DNA from: Phyllostachys edulis
Taxonomy: Eukaryota > Streptophyta > Magnoliopsida > Poales > Poaceae
Direction of reading: 5' to 3'
Length of the DNA stretch: 64,000 bases
NCBI GenBank assembly: GCA_036346405.1
Contig: CM070548.1
Coordinates: 67,976,877-68,040,876, forward strand
In this document: piece by piece, positions 11,175 to 23,185 of the stretch
Position numbering within the stretch: the stretch's first letter is position 1
Layout of the letters: every line of letters begins with the position of its first letter
Notes under the pieces: generated by a model
Databases searched by the model: none
Seen by the model: only the letters and a program-made list of their open reading frames with translations
Told to the model about the DNA's origin: nothing
Program-made: the position numbers and the translations under genes

Positions 11175-11993
11175 TCACTGCAAACATGATACAATGTCGA
11201 AAACAACTTCAAGTGGCTGTTTAGTAAAAGTATTCTCAATTGCTCCTTTGTTCCTGCATTTCCAAATCGTCCAAGCAAAGGCTGCAAAACTGAGTAAGCC
11301 AAGATGATAATCATTAGCACCCCGATTATCCAACCATCCTAGATGTAAATCATCAAGCGACTCCGGGAGTCTCTTGCACTGAAAAGTCTCTCTGAAGCAA
11401 GACCAGACAAATCTAGCTATTAAGCATTGAAAAAATAAATGATTTACATCTTCTGGCACAACACAAAGCCAACATTTGTTAGTACCTTTCTAGTGTCTTA
11501 ACACCAATTGATCTGTAGTTTGAAGTCTATTCAAATAAGTCTACCACAAGAAAATCTTTACCTTTAAAGGAATTCTACTAGTCCAAATGTTTTGAAGTCT
11601 CCTATCTATAACACCCCCAAACATTAGATGTTTATAGAGAGATTTGACAGAGAACTGTTTGGATTTTTCTAGGCACCAGACAGCCCTATCATTCTCACCA
11701 TTAAACTCCACCCCTTGTATTACCTCTTTTAGATATCTCCAAATCACCTCCTCTACAACACCGAAGTTCTTGATAAACATGATATTCCAAGTTCCATTCA
11801 CCAAATAGTCTGAAAGCTTAATATCAGGACTAAGACAGATATTATATAATCTGTTAAACCTGATATAAAAAGGACAGTTACCTAACCAAACATCTTTCCA
11901 GAAGGAGATACTTTTACTATTACCTACATGATAAGAAACACCTCAATTGAACAAATGTTTGACACTACAGAGGGCTTTCCAAAACTGAGACCC
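11175..11993 (-). pseudogene. LINE ORF2, C-terminal zf-RVT part
   Basis: Continuation of ORF2 after the 4.9 kb LTR insertion. The minus strand encodes SQFWKALHSVKHLF and GVSYHVGNSKSISFWKDVWLGN (split here by a stop). Next come SDYLVNGTWNIMF, the zinc-binding reverse-transcriptase domain (FSVKSLYKHLMFG, WTSRIPLKVKIFLW, PEDVNHLFFQCLIARFVWSC) and the terminal FAWTIWKCRNKGAIEN. These are standard landmarks of the plant LINE C-terminus. A small frame break near 11460-11540 separates two open segments. Confidence 0.8.
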
Positions 11994-12154
11994 TGTGAGA
12001 ACCCGCATAAATAATCTCATCTTAGCAACAGTAATCGGTAATTAGTGTTTAATAAAAATCCGTCAAAACATTGATCAACTCATAATCTCGGTTCCATTAA
12101 GCATGTAATTATCACAATTGTTAACATGAATCAAGATAAAAACCAGTGCCTTAT

Positions 12155-12182
12155 CATTATCATCATCATCATCATCATTAGC
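12155..12182. repeat. (ATC)n-type microsatellite in the 4.9 kb LTR
   Basis: Run of ATC/CAT triplets inside the LTR, with no coding context. Confidence 0.8.
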
Positions 12183-14219
12183 ATCATCTCAATAAATCCA
12201 TTATTACATAAGTATTTTACAAATCAGTTTTGGTGCAAGGAGGATCTCAAGTAATTGCAATGAAATTGCAGGGGTTAGTTGCATTCAGATTAGCAATCTT
12301 GCACTCTTATCCCCGAAGCCGCCCTTGCTTTCCATCCTTTTTGCCTCCTACCTGTTCAGGTACTCACCACCATAGTCTACCAAAAAAACTCAGAAAAGCG
12401 ATTAGTATAGCTGATATTAGCTTTTATAAGTGAATATTAGAGTGTAGGGAGTGTCCGTCAGAATTTCCCGAAGTACGATAGGGGTCCCATATCAACCTAG
12501 GTCAGTCGGCCCCTCGATCATCAAGGTACTCGGACCAACCCAAGTTAGTCGGCCCCTTTAGTGATCAAGATAGCCAGGCTAACCAGAGTCATTAGGCACC
12601 ATTTACTTCTAGGGGTCTCCTCATCCGGCATCAGTAGAATCCAACACCCACCTTTTTGCACTTACCGCAATCGCAGCATAATCCCACAAGGCACATCTCA
12701 TTAAATCCTACCCTCAGCTGGAGCATCATAGGGTTCCACAAGCCACATTTCACATTCCATTAAACTCAACCCTCAGCCAAAGCATCATCGGGTATACCGA
12801 AACCCGCATGCCACAAGAGAGCTAGCATAAACCCACATTTAGCAGTTATTCTCATTCCTTCCCAGCCAAAGACCAGCACAAATCCCTCACAATACATCCT
12901 CAATTAGTAACCAAGGGACCAATAGATTCTTATATAAATAGTACCTTGAGAGGGCAATGAAGATAAAGCAAAGGTACACCACCAAGTAGCAAAGCATAGC
13001 ATTCCATAAGAGTTCGCAGAGGCAGATGTCACCTCTATTTCTCATCACCCCTGCCCTTTTCTAAGCCAGGAGTGCATCACAAAGAAACATAGGTGCACAG
13101 CCTAGTAGTAAAGCCCAACCTGTACATTCAGAGCAACAAACCAATTCTTCCCATAACCCAAAGTATACCAAAAGCATTCAGCAGACCATCCCTATCCAGA
13201 CAGGTAGTGCGGCATCAACCTCATACCCAAAACCTTGCCCAGTTGCATGTACCAAGAAGAGCCAAGAGAAAGGAAGCTTAGGAAGGAGGTCAAATGAGGC
13301 ACAAGAGGGAGAGAAGACCCAAGGGATAAGGGCATGGTAAGAAAAAGAATAGGAGTAGGGTAAAAAGAGAATCCACAGGCACTAGATAAGGCAGCCCAAC
13401 TATTTCCCCATTTCCAGCGGAAGGCATTGCCTCTGTAAGACATTCCCCTTACCATCAGACAAGCACACAATCCTCACAAACCTTCCCCATTTCCATTCCC
13501 TCCTCAACCAAAGGCAAGAAATCACCACCCAGTAGCAAGTTAAACAAAGCTCCTATGAACAACATTTGATCTTTGGACTGAGCCCAAGATATCCAACAAA
13601 GCCCCCAAATTAGCACAACCCACAACCACAAGAATAATCAATATTACCACCATGTCTCACCTAATACCATCACCAAACCATAAGAAGGAAGGAGGGAGGG
13701 AGTAAGGGAGAAGAGCAAAATCTGCAGAGCCAAGGCCATTGCATTACCAGTCATCAAGCCCACAAGGAGGGGGAGCAAGCTCAAAGTTCACATCATCACC
13801 GCTTGCAAGCCGATCGCAGCGAAGGAGAAGAGGAGAGTACCAGTGCAGAACCGGCACTACCATCCTCTTTCCCTTTCTTAATCTCAACAAGAGATAACCC
13901 ACAATGGAACCCCAGAGCTTTCCCTTATGCACATCATTCACCATAGAGCATCCCACAGTAGTGTTGCACATAGCTCTCAGTTGCATTTCATCACAGAGCA
14001 TTAGAGAGGATAGAAGATAAGGATGCTTTGTACCTTAAGGGCTCAGGTGAAGCTAACCATGTCATCATTTAGGCTTCACTAGCCTCATTAGCAAGTCACT
14101 TAGCCGCATCCAGCACGCATTTCTCATGCATGAGAGCAATAAACTCACATCAATAAAATTAAATCAACAAAATTAATTAAATCAAAGCAACTTTTGAGGG
14201 GATGTTAGAGGGGAGAGCT

Positions 14220-14900
14220 GTGCATAGGCCGAGTTTAGGTAGAAGAGCAGTCGGGCCAAGGTGCCGGTGGCTGTAGGCCGAGTCGGCCAAGCCGAGTGCG
14301 CCTGGACCAAGAGGACCAGGCCGGGTCGAGGCGGCGCTGGCCTCTGGCCGCGTCGATAGGGGAGGAGCAGCAGCGGTGGCGAGCCGTGCTGAGGAGTTTA
14401 GTAGGGGGCGCTAGGGAGCTGAGAGGCGGCATAGAGGAGACCAGGTCAGGCCGAGGCTCCGGTGGCGACCAGCAAGCAGGGAGAGGCGGCAGGGCCCATG
14501 GAACCGAGGCTGCGTGTGCGCACCCGAGCCAGAGGCAGCATCAGCGGAGAAGGCAACCGGAGGGGAGAAGCCAGGCGGGCTGAGGGCGAGACGCACGGGG
14601 GCTGGACGTAGGCAGTTGGCGGCGGTGGCGTTGGAGAGGCGAGGCGGTGGCGGCGCAGCGCCGGGAGAAGGAACCGCAGGGGACCGAGAGGAGCCGACTA
14701 GAGATTAGAGATGGCACCATGGGGAGAAAGGAGAGGGAGGCCGGCGGTGGGTGATGCCGAGCTCGCCGCAGAAGAGGAGACCGGTGGGAGCAAGCCTTGC
14801 CATGGAGGGGATCTGAGAAGAGAGTTGTGAGTTTGGGGGAAGATTTGGGAAGAAGGAGCCAGCCTGGGAGATTTCGGCCGAAGATGGGTTGGTATGTGGT
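14220..14900. other. GC-rich island inside the 4.9 kb LTR
   Basis: A 680-bp GC-rich, G-rich-on-plus block that is open in several frames on both strands. The translations are R/G/A-rich or P/S-rich and mutually overlapping, so I do not treat them as genes. It is probably the GC-rich promoter or leader portion of the long LTR. Confidence 0.5.
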
Positions 14901-14917
14901 GGCTGGAAGGAGAGAAA

Positions 14918-14943
14918 AGAGAGAGAGAGAGAGAGAGAGAGAG
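14918..14943 (+). repeat. (GA)n microsatellite
   Basis: Uninterrupted GA repeat at the right edge of the GC-rich island of the 4.9 kb LTR. Confidence 0.9.
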
Positions 14944-16907
14944 TTGGTAGGGTTAGGAATTAGAGGTTTGCTAATTAGGGTTAAGACTAGAGTTAGGAAT
15001 TGTAGATAGGCAAAATTTAGGATAATTAAGCAATTCTCTAATGAATCTTAGTAAGTAATTTTAGTAGCAGCAGCAGTTAGCCAAAAAGTTAGTTTTGGGC
15101 GTATTAAACCTGCAATTTTAGAGTGGTAGCATGCTACGTTAGAAAATCAGAACCCTGAGTTATTTAGACATTTCAATGCTTGTGTTCGCGTTTAATTAAA
15201 ATCTACTGCATGGGTGTGCGCAGATAAAGATTGGTAGACTTATTAAATGCAAGCATGTATAACCTTTTATCTTCTGTGCAATTAAGTTAGTTTCGGCTGA
15301 TCACGACCCTAAATAAAACCATTAGAGCGTAGAACGATTTTAATTAAGGGAGTGCTAACTTAGCGGGAGGTTTTAAAAAAAATGTTACAAAAAATAATAT
15401 AGGCCAAAAATAAAATCATCTAACTAATATGCATAATAGCACTCAATTTACCTATAGGTATTTATTTATTTATTATTCGCACCGTCGTGTATATTGCAGC
15501 GGACGAACCGACAGGCGTAGTTGTTATCAAGTTCATCACCACCGCTCGTTTCTTCTTCTTCTTGAGGCAAGCTACTTCCTTGATCATAAACATAGCAATT
15601 TTAAATATAAACTGTATATTGCTCTATCATATTTGTATTGCATCAAAACTATTTTCTCAAAACTAAATTGGATGGGAATGAAATTGGGAAGATAAGAATT
15701 GAAATGAAAGAAAGAAAGAAACGAAAGCTAATAGGTTGGTAAAAGGGGGCCCGGGTGGGGAAAACACGACGGCGACGACAATGATGATGAAGTAAGAGGT
15801 GGGCCCCTTTTTACGGATGGTTATAATATAAGGACCAACAAAACTCTTACTCGGTCAGAGGCCGTAAATTCAGTGCCAACCATTTTCCCGTTTCGACGGG
15901 CAGGAAGGTTACCTTTTACGTGATTATGTTCTCCACAACAGGCAAATCATATTACATGGGTTGAGTTAGGGAAGAACCTAGAACCAGTAACCAGTCCGGA
16001 AGTGGGGGATCCAGGGCATTATAGGATTGCGTGGTGGAGTGTTGGGTAGCGTCCCAACCAACATTACTAGAACTCGGTGTATGATGAGGTCAGCAACGTG
16101 ATTAAATCAGCACCGACGAAAGGTAATGGGTGGAGACTTGATCACGTAACTGGAAAACGTTCTGTATTTTGAACTTGACATCGCATCTAAGGAAATGCGG
16201 TGGACCTGGTTCATAGAGAGTTCAAAATAGCTATGGGTAAAGTGGTATAAAGCCTGCGCAGTGCTACATTAAATCATGAATTCATGCCAATCTCCAGGAT
16301 TGGAGTCTACGGGAACCACCAGGGGTCTATCCTCTACTCGAGTAACAAGTAGTCTCTTCTTAATTAAAAATTGCAACCTAAGTTTTGAAACTTATTTTCA
16401 GAAAAAGAGATGAGGTAGAAATTTGATTAAGGATGAGAGGTAGGGGCATCAGGTTCATTTTGCTATTAATGCTTGCTGAGTACACTATAGTACTCACTCT
16501 TGATATCTCTCCCTTTGCTTAGATCCTAATCCGACCGGGAGCTATCCCGAGTGGGATGAGGGATTTGCAGGTACCTTGGAGGCCGCTGGCGACGAGGGCG
16601 TTGGTCGTGAGGAGCAGGGCGAGGTGGACGCCCTATCTGCCTCGTGGGGCGAGTAGACCGCCATTTGGACCTAGAAGGCAAGAGTGGGAAGTGTATTACC
16701 CATTGTAATTAAATTATTGTAACTAGCACATTAGTTTCGTGTGGTTCTGTTGTAATAAAGAACAGTTTCTATCTTATTGTTCTGCTGCGCTACTCTGATA
16801 AATGGCTTACTATTCGTTGGAGAAGTGTTTTACTGGGCAAACGAATAGTAATCCGTATGCCTAAGTGTGATTACCTCATGGGTAATGACACGGGGCGTCG
16901 CAGACCC

Positions 16908-19608
16908 CCTGAAATCTAAAAATCTATGAAGTCTCCTTGAGGGAAGTATTTAGCTTTTAATAGTCAAAACCAAAGCTCATCTTTAGCCCCACTCATCCTC
17001 CACATCCATTTACTCAACATACAATCATTCATGAGTATGGTATTTAACACCCCTAGCCCTCCATATTCCTTAGGTCTGCAAATAGCCTCCCATTTAACCA
17101 TATGATATCTAGAATTACCATTAGCTCATCTCCAAAAGAATCTGGATCTAATAGTATCTATCCTTCCATGTATCTCTTTGCTCAATCTATAGAAACTCAT
17201 TGTACACATGGGCTGATTACTCAAGCAACTGTTAACTAGGATCGGTCTCCCACCTGAAGAGAGTAAGTTGTTTTTCCAATTGGTCCAATTTATTAAGAAT
17301 CTTCTCTCTAGCCCCCCTTATTCACCTTACTCATACCAATCTCAATGCCTAGGTAGGTAAGGGGTAATTTCCCAAGTTTGCAATTAAACATATTAGCAAT
17401 TCTAACTGCTTCATCACTCTCCACCCCAATCACAAAAACCTCACTCTTATGGTAATTGATTTTTAGGCCAGACATCCACTCAAAGTAGTACAAAAGAAAC
17501 TTAAGGTCCAGAATGTAAGTATCATCAGCATATTGCAAAAGAGGGACTCCTCCTGCAATTAAATGTGATGCCACCCTCTTAATCAAACCATTTCTTTGAG
17601 CTTTATCAACTATTCCTGATAGTGCATCTGCCACCAGATTAAAAAGCAAAGGAGACAATGGGTCCCCCTGTCTCAGCCCCCTATGAGTAGTAAAATATAG
17701 ACCCATAGATCCATTAATATTAATACTAACCTTACCACCCTGAATAGAGTTTATAACCCAGTTTATCCATCTATGAGAAAAGCCTTTACCAATCATAATG
17801 TCCTTCAAAAAACTCCATTGTACTTTATCATAAGCCTTTTCAAAGTATAATTTGAGCATAATCCCTGATTTTTTTGGTTGCTTTCAAATCATGAAGAATC
17901 TCATGAAGAGATAACACCCATTTAAAATGTTTCTCCCCTTAATAAATGCAGTCTGACAAACATTGATAATACTATTAGCAATTCTCCCCAACCGAACAGC
18001 TAACAACTTGGTTATGATTTTGAAACTCACATTAATTAGACAGACGGGTCTGAATTGTTTAATGTTGTTAGCATCTTTAATTTTTGGAATCAAGGTGATC
18101 ACCCCATAATTCACCTTCTTTAAATCCAAATTCCCCTAAAAAAATCCCTTACTATGTTCATAAATTGGTGTCTCAGAGACCCCTAAAAGGTTTTGTAAAA
18201 GCAAGTAGGAAAGCCCTCTGGTCCAGGTGCAGAGTCACCTAGTAAGCTCTTAATGATATCCCAGACTTTAGCTTCAGAAAAATTCTGCATTAAGCTGTCA
18301 TTATCTGCATCTGAAACTTTATTTTCTGGATCCCAAAAGTTTGGGGTTAATCGAACATTCTGAGTTACTTCATAACCGAAGAGACTCTTGTAAAACTTGT
18401 AGATTTTCTCTCTAATAACCCCTTCATCAGTTAAGATCACCCCTTCATCCTCTAGAGTGTAAATAAAGTTTTCTTCTTCTTCTGCCATTAGCACAACAGT
18501 GAAAAAATATGGTATTAGCATCACCCTGAATAATCCATTTCACCTGACCTTTCTGTTGCCACTCCCTTTCTTCAATCTCATAAATTCTCTCCAAATCCTC
18601 TTCAACCTTATATCTGGCCAACCAATCCTCAGTACTCAAAGAAGAACTCTCAGCCTTTCTATCATAAAAACTATTCTGGTGTAAAAGGTTTTTCTTGTCT
18701 TTCCTGTAATGCCCACACACATTAGCACCCCAACATTTTAAAAACTGTCTCAAAGAGGCCAACCCCCCATTCCAACTGTCCAAAGAGTAAATCAGTTCAG
18801 TCGTTTTATTACAAATATCTCCCCATCTTTGGATCACTATATCTCTGAAGTTCTCAATATCCAACCAATTCTTATTGAAATAGAATCTCCCACTTCTTTT
18901 AATCTCCTCCACCCCTGAGGACAAACAAATGGGATTATGGTCAGATCCCACTCTTGGAAAAGTAATAACAGAACAAAAGGGATAATTGAATTCCTAGTCA
19001 GTAGAGCCAACACTCTGTCCAGGTTCACCATGATGGGGGCATTTCTGTTTGTTGGTCCAAGTAAACTTTGGCCCCTTTCTCTTAATCTCCAGAAGTTTAT
19101 TATCAGTAATAAACTCATTAAATTTATCAATCAAAGAAAAATTGATACCATTAGAGCTTTTATCTTCTGCTTTTCTAATCAAATTAAAATCCCCTCTAAC
19201 ACCAAAGGTAAACCAGAATCATGATACTTCTTGTCCAATTCTCCCAAAAACTCTTGAGACATATCATGCTGAGCAGGGCCATAAACAACCAGCAGCTCCC
19301 ATCTGAAATCAGTCTTCTTGTGTCTTACTCCTAAACTCACAAAAAATCTCCCTTGATCACCCCTTCAATTTCCAACTCATTTTTATTCACCCCAGTAAAA
19401 TCCATCCAGAATGTCCAACAGTAGGAATCCAATTCTAACCAAAATTTTGATCTCCTATCAAGGTATCCAGCTCATGCTTAGAAAAATCTTTTATGAAAGT
19501 CTCTTGGATACCCACTGCATCCAGTTTTTCTCTATAAATCAACTCTTTCAGCTGTCTCCTCCTAGCAGATTTACCCAAGCCTCTAATATTCCAGAAGAGA
19601 AATTTCAT
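16908..19608 (-). pseudogene. LINE ORF2, endonuclease and reverse transcriptase
   Basis: ORF2 starts at 19606-19608 with MKFLFWNIRGLGKSARRRQL, the EEP endonuclease N-terminus, followed by GIQETF. After further stops come the linker and reverse transcriptase. RT landmarks are NYGVITLIPKIKDANNIKQF, FRPVCLINVSFKIITKLLA, QTAFIKGRNI, motif A (LKLYFEKAYDKV), RGLRQGDPLSPLLFNLVADA and the catalytic YADD in LLQYADDTYIL. Motif A has Tyr where the metal-binding Asp normally stands. The stretch 17307-16908 continues with GGRPILVNSCLSNQPMCTMS and SRFFWR. Several stops and a frame break near 17860-17880 inactivate it. The 4.9 kb LTR then cuts it at 16903. Confidence 0.85.
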
Positions 19609-20711
19609 GTTCTACTTTTGGTTTTATTACCTCTGCTAGGTTGACCCCTGCTTCTGATGTTTTTATTTAGTTTGAAGCCCACTGCCCCTCTGGCTTCATT
19701 ATCCACCACATTCAGACAGACATCAACACCCCTATTTTCCTCAACACTTGCATTCACCCCCTTTTTATCAGATGTGTACTTTGAATCAACTTCAACTTTG
19801 GACAAAGCTGCCCTTACTAATTCCTGAGCTTGCATAGCAGAAATCACTTCCTTTGCATTTTGAGATTGAGATCCAAGAACAATGTCACAAGAAGAAGCAA
19901 CATTTTATAAATAATTAACAGAAGCATCATTAAGAATAGTAAAAGGATTAATTTGAGATTTACCTTGATTCTCTAGATTCTGAATGGATTTGAGAAGAAC
20001 AGTTTTTGTTGCATTGGAATACCCTGATCCTGAATTCTGCTACTCTTCCTGACAGCAACTTGAGGTTCTTTGAATTTATATGTTCCCCTTTTCCATTTCG
20101 ATATAATTCAATCTCCAGCTAAACCCCCCACATCAGGTGCTTTGCAAAAACCACCAACTTCCTCTGAAACAGCAGCAGTATCCATTTTATTCTCACTAAC
20201 TTCCTCTGAACTACCAAAATCAGTCTCTTCCCTTGTAGCAAACCCCCCCCCCAACTATTTCTTCAGGATTATCACCTTTTTCCAAACTCACTTCCCCAGA
20301 CTCACTACTCCCTTCACTATGTTTTTCATAAGGTAAAATCATCCCTGAGTTAGTATTCTTTAAAGGTGTCTTCAAACAAGGCTATAAAATAGCATCCATC
20401 AGGGTAGGTCCTTCCCCAGTGTGAACCCGCATAGCCCCAGGAGGAATGAGACTAGGTTCCAACTCATTCTGTTGATCAAAGTCCTCAGGATCTTCCTTAG
20501 ATTTTTTACCAGATCCCTCCTGAATACAATCAGTCATATCCAAGGAAGGATAGCTAAAAGCAAGAGGAACAATTGGGAGAGCCACCTCCATGTCAACTTG
20601 CATGATATCAATACAAGCTGCCTCCTCATCTGATTCCACCCCTTTTTGTTTTTTACTTTTGTACTTAGTATTGTCACCCCCACTTTTTTGGTCACCAAGT
20701 TGATTTATATC
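19605..20711 (-). pseudogene. LINE ORF1, C-terminal part
   Basis: C-terminal half of ORF1 after the Tat insertion. It is an acidic, low-conservation segment (MESDEEAACIDIMQVDMEV, SLIPPGAMRVHTGEGP), then a basic tail (NIRSRGQPSRGNKTKSRT) ending in TGA at 19607-19605. The stop overlaps the ORF2 ATG (ATGA), which suggests that ORF2 is translated by termination-reinitiation. Frame breaks and stops occur between 20380 and 19850. Confidence 0.65.
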
Positions 20712-20716
20712 ACCTC
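20712..20716. repeat. left target-site duplication of the Tat element (ACCTC)
   Basis: ACCTC, matched by 45428-45432 immediately outside the other LTR. Confidence 0.8.
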
Positions 20717-21510
20717 TGTTGGTGTTTTAGAACCGAACTTACGTAAAGATTGTTTGATTCGGGAGTTCCACTAGGCTCAAAATCACACAGAGATGGAGAC
20801 ACGAGGATTTTTATACAGGTTCGGGCCTTCTCCTGGGAGAATAACAACCCTACTCCTGTGTGTATGTATTGAGTATACTGGATTACAAGATGGAATCAGA
20901 GACTAGAGTATTGTCCTTCTAATCTTTTTTCGCCTCTCCTCTCTTCCTGATGATCCTTATCTTTTATACTATCCCCGGGGTGCGCCGTTGGATCTTCAGT
21001 ATAAAGGTCATATTAACGCACCAGATCGTCGAGCCGTTACCAGAGGTTATTACGGGAGTTGTAACGTTCCCATGTTGCCAGACAATTATCACCATAACAG
21101 GGAGTTAAGTCGTGCTGTTATTCCAGGGAATAACAACATAATTGATTGCTCATATCCTTGGATACGGTACATGAGATTCTCTGATCGACTAGGCCCACAT
21201 GTCTGTGAGTCCTGTCAACTGAGGACTGGTCGTAGAAGAGCTTACGGCCAGGTGGTGGTCGTAGGAGAGCCTATAACCACAGATCGATCGTAGTAGAGCT
21301 TACGATCATGGGATAGTCATAGAAGGGCTTACGACTATGGGGTAGTCATAGGAAGACCCACGACTACAGGGTGGTCGTAGGAGAACTTATGACTTCCAGC
21401 TTCTCCCTTGTGAATATTAAGGGGTATACTCAAGAGTTATATGACGTCATTATTATCCATAATATGAATTATAGATATATAATAAAATAAGGATTGTTAT
21501 ATCCTTGTCA
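20717..21510 (-). repeat. 3' LTR of the Tat element
   Basis: 794 bp. On plus it starts TGTTGGTGTTTTAGAACC and ends ATCCTTGTCA. It aligns over its whole length with 44640-45427, with scattered differences of several percent by eye. About 21220-21400 holds an array of GTCGTA...TACGAC dyads. Confidence 0.88.
21220..21400. repeat. dyad array in the Tat 3' LTR
   Basis: Five to six units of about 33-36 bp, each with arms like GTCGTA and TACGAC around an 8-base purine-rich spacer (for example GATCGTAGTAGAGCTTACGA at about 21283). The same array occurs in the other LTR (45130-45310). Confidence 0.75.
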
Positions 21511-23050
21511 TCTAGCCCCTGACTTAAGCTTAAAATAACTTACTTGGAAAAGGAGCAAGATGGTCTTACGACCAAGAAGTGGTCGAGGGAAATGGTCGAA
21601 GGAAGAACTCTTCGATCGGTGTTTTATTTGACCGAAATTTACTTGGTCAAGAAAGTTGTGAAATAATCTTGCGACTTACAAGGTGGTCGGGAGATCTAAC
21701 TGATCCAACGAGTGGTCGTAGTACTATGGCTAGAAGCGAGGATCTTTTCATATGCTATGCTTTTGACCGTAAAAAGATTGGCCAAGGAGGTAATTTCGCT
21801 TGAGGTGTAAAAACAGACCTGACTTCCTCGAGCAGACAAATTTAAGAGTCACAATCGATTCCCTTACCCTTGTATGTTGGAGCAGTTCCCGAAGCATTGG
21901 CAACCGTTAGGGTAGCCATGTCTTTTGGACTTGGTGTCTTGGTTATAAATCTTCACCGTGGGTGAGGATAAGGTCCTTTACCTTCCCCCAAATTGTTCTT
22001 GCTGTTCGAACTCCCGAGTTCTCCACCGCCAACCAAATCAAGCTTTCTTCTTCAATCTTTCCACATCCAAATCTTCAACTTTTGGGAGAAATGGCCGGAG
22101 CCGCTTCCCAGTGGGCCGAATCAGAGATGGATGCGACCAGAATCTAGGCTTTGGTCGACTCTGAGAAGATCCCAAAGGAGGAGTTCGTGAAGTGGATTGA
22201 GGCCATCGGGCAGCACTGGCTGTCGGAGGAGATTGGGCAAATCCCTGTCTTCTAAGCATTCTATGAGTGTGGTCTTCGATTACCTGCTCGTCCTTCTCTC
22301 ACATTGGTACTCGAATATTTCCAAGTGGAGTTGGTGAACCTTGTCCCCAATTCTATCACAATGTTGAGGGTGTTCGTGTACCTGTGTGAGGCCTACCTGG
22401 GGATTCCGGCTAATCTGGAGTTGTTCCGGTATTACTACGGAATGACCCGATTAAGCGGAATCGCCGGTAGTTGTAGTCTGAAGCTCCACGACGGGAAGTC
22501 AAGGGAGTACATTCAGATGTTTACCCGGTCGTCGTGGCCGGGGTGGAAGAAGAGGTGGTTCTATTGGGAGATCACCAACGAGGACAGCCTCTCTTTCGCC
22601 GGGAAGCCTGCCGAGAAGGTTCCCGCTTGGGTTTCGATTCCTAAAGATCTTGGCTGGATCGCCCCTTTCATTCAAGCTATTGCAAACTTGAAGGAAGAGG
22701 GGCTTACTGGATGGCACGTGGTGAAGGATTTCATCACGCTGCCGTGCATCGACCCTCCAAGAAGAGGGCTCATCGATGTAGAGGTACTCAGCCCGACCGG
22801 ACCTAACAAGGACTACGTGGAGGTAAGTAAACCTTGAACTTTAGCCTTCTTTCGTTAGTTTTAAATTAGGCTTATCAAGGTTCTCTTATCCTCGCAGACC
22901 TCTCACTAGAGGAGATTGATGCTCGGGTCAAGCTCATCCGTGAGAAGACCCCACCCATGTTGTGGCGCCCACTCGGCCGACTTGTCTCTAGAGGACAAGG
23001 TGGAGCGCCTAAAGGTAATCAAGAGTCGATTTCGTCTTTAGGACTTTGTA

Positions 23051-23185
23051 GTCATAGAAGAACTTATGACTGTGTACTGATCATAGAAAGGCTTACGATC
23101 AGGTTCTCGTCAGAGAAAAATTACGATCGTGGAGTTGTCGTAGAAAGGCTTACGACATGGTGATAGTTGTAGAAGAACTTACAAC
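23051..23185. repeat. hairpin array 1 in an intron of the antisense ORF
   Basis: Dyads with 6-bp arms around an 8-base spacer: 23051-23070 GTCATAGAAGAACTTATGAC; 23137-23156 GTCGTAGAAAGGCTTACGAC; 23166-23185 GTTGTAGAAGAACTTACAAC. A diverged GATC-armed unit lies between them (23079-23100). Arms differ between units but still pair. Confidence 0.85.

Larger units (their letters stand above)
11989..16907. mobile_element. 4.9 kb solo LTR of a Del/Tekay-like gypsy element
   Basis: The LTR is 11994-16902 (4909 bp), starting TGTGAGAACC and ending GGGGCGTCGCA. It is bounded by GACCC at 11989-11993 and 16903-16907 and lies inside LINE ORF2. I found no internal direct repeat of the ends and no gag or pol, so it reads as one LTR left after unequal recombination. 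A GC-rich block (14220-14900) sits in AT-rich flanks. Near the right are GCTGAGTACACTATAGTAC (about 16469) and a polyadenylation-type AATAAA (about 16755), which suggest plus-strand sense. The reverse complement, however, starts TGCGACGCCCCG, which resembles the usual start of such LTRs, so I leave the strand open. Clade assignment is by resemblance only. Confidence 0.75.

Noticed and set aside
14235..14708. Several ORFs on both strands in the GC island
   Set aside because: Mutually overlapping, low-complexity, and inside an LTR bounded by a target duplication.
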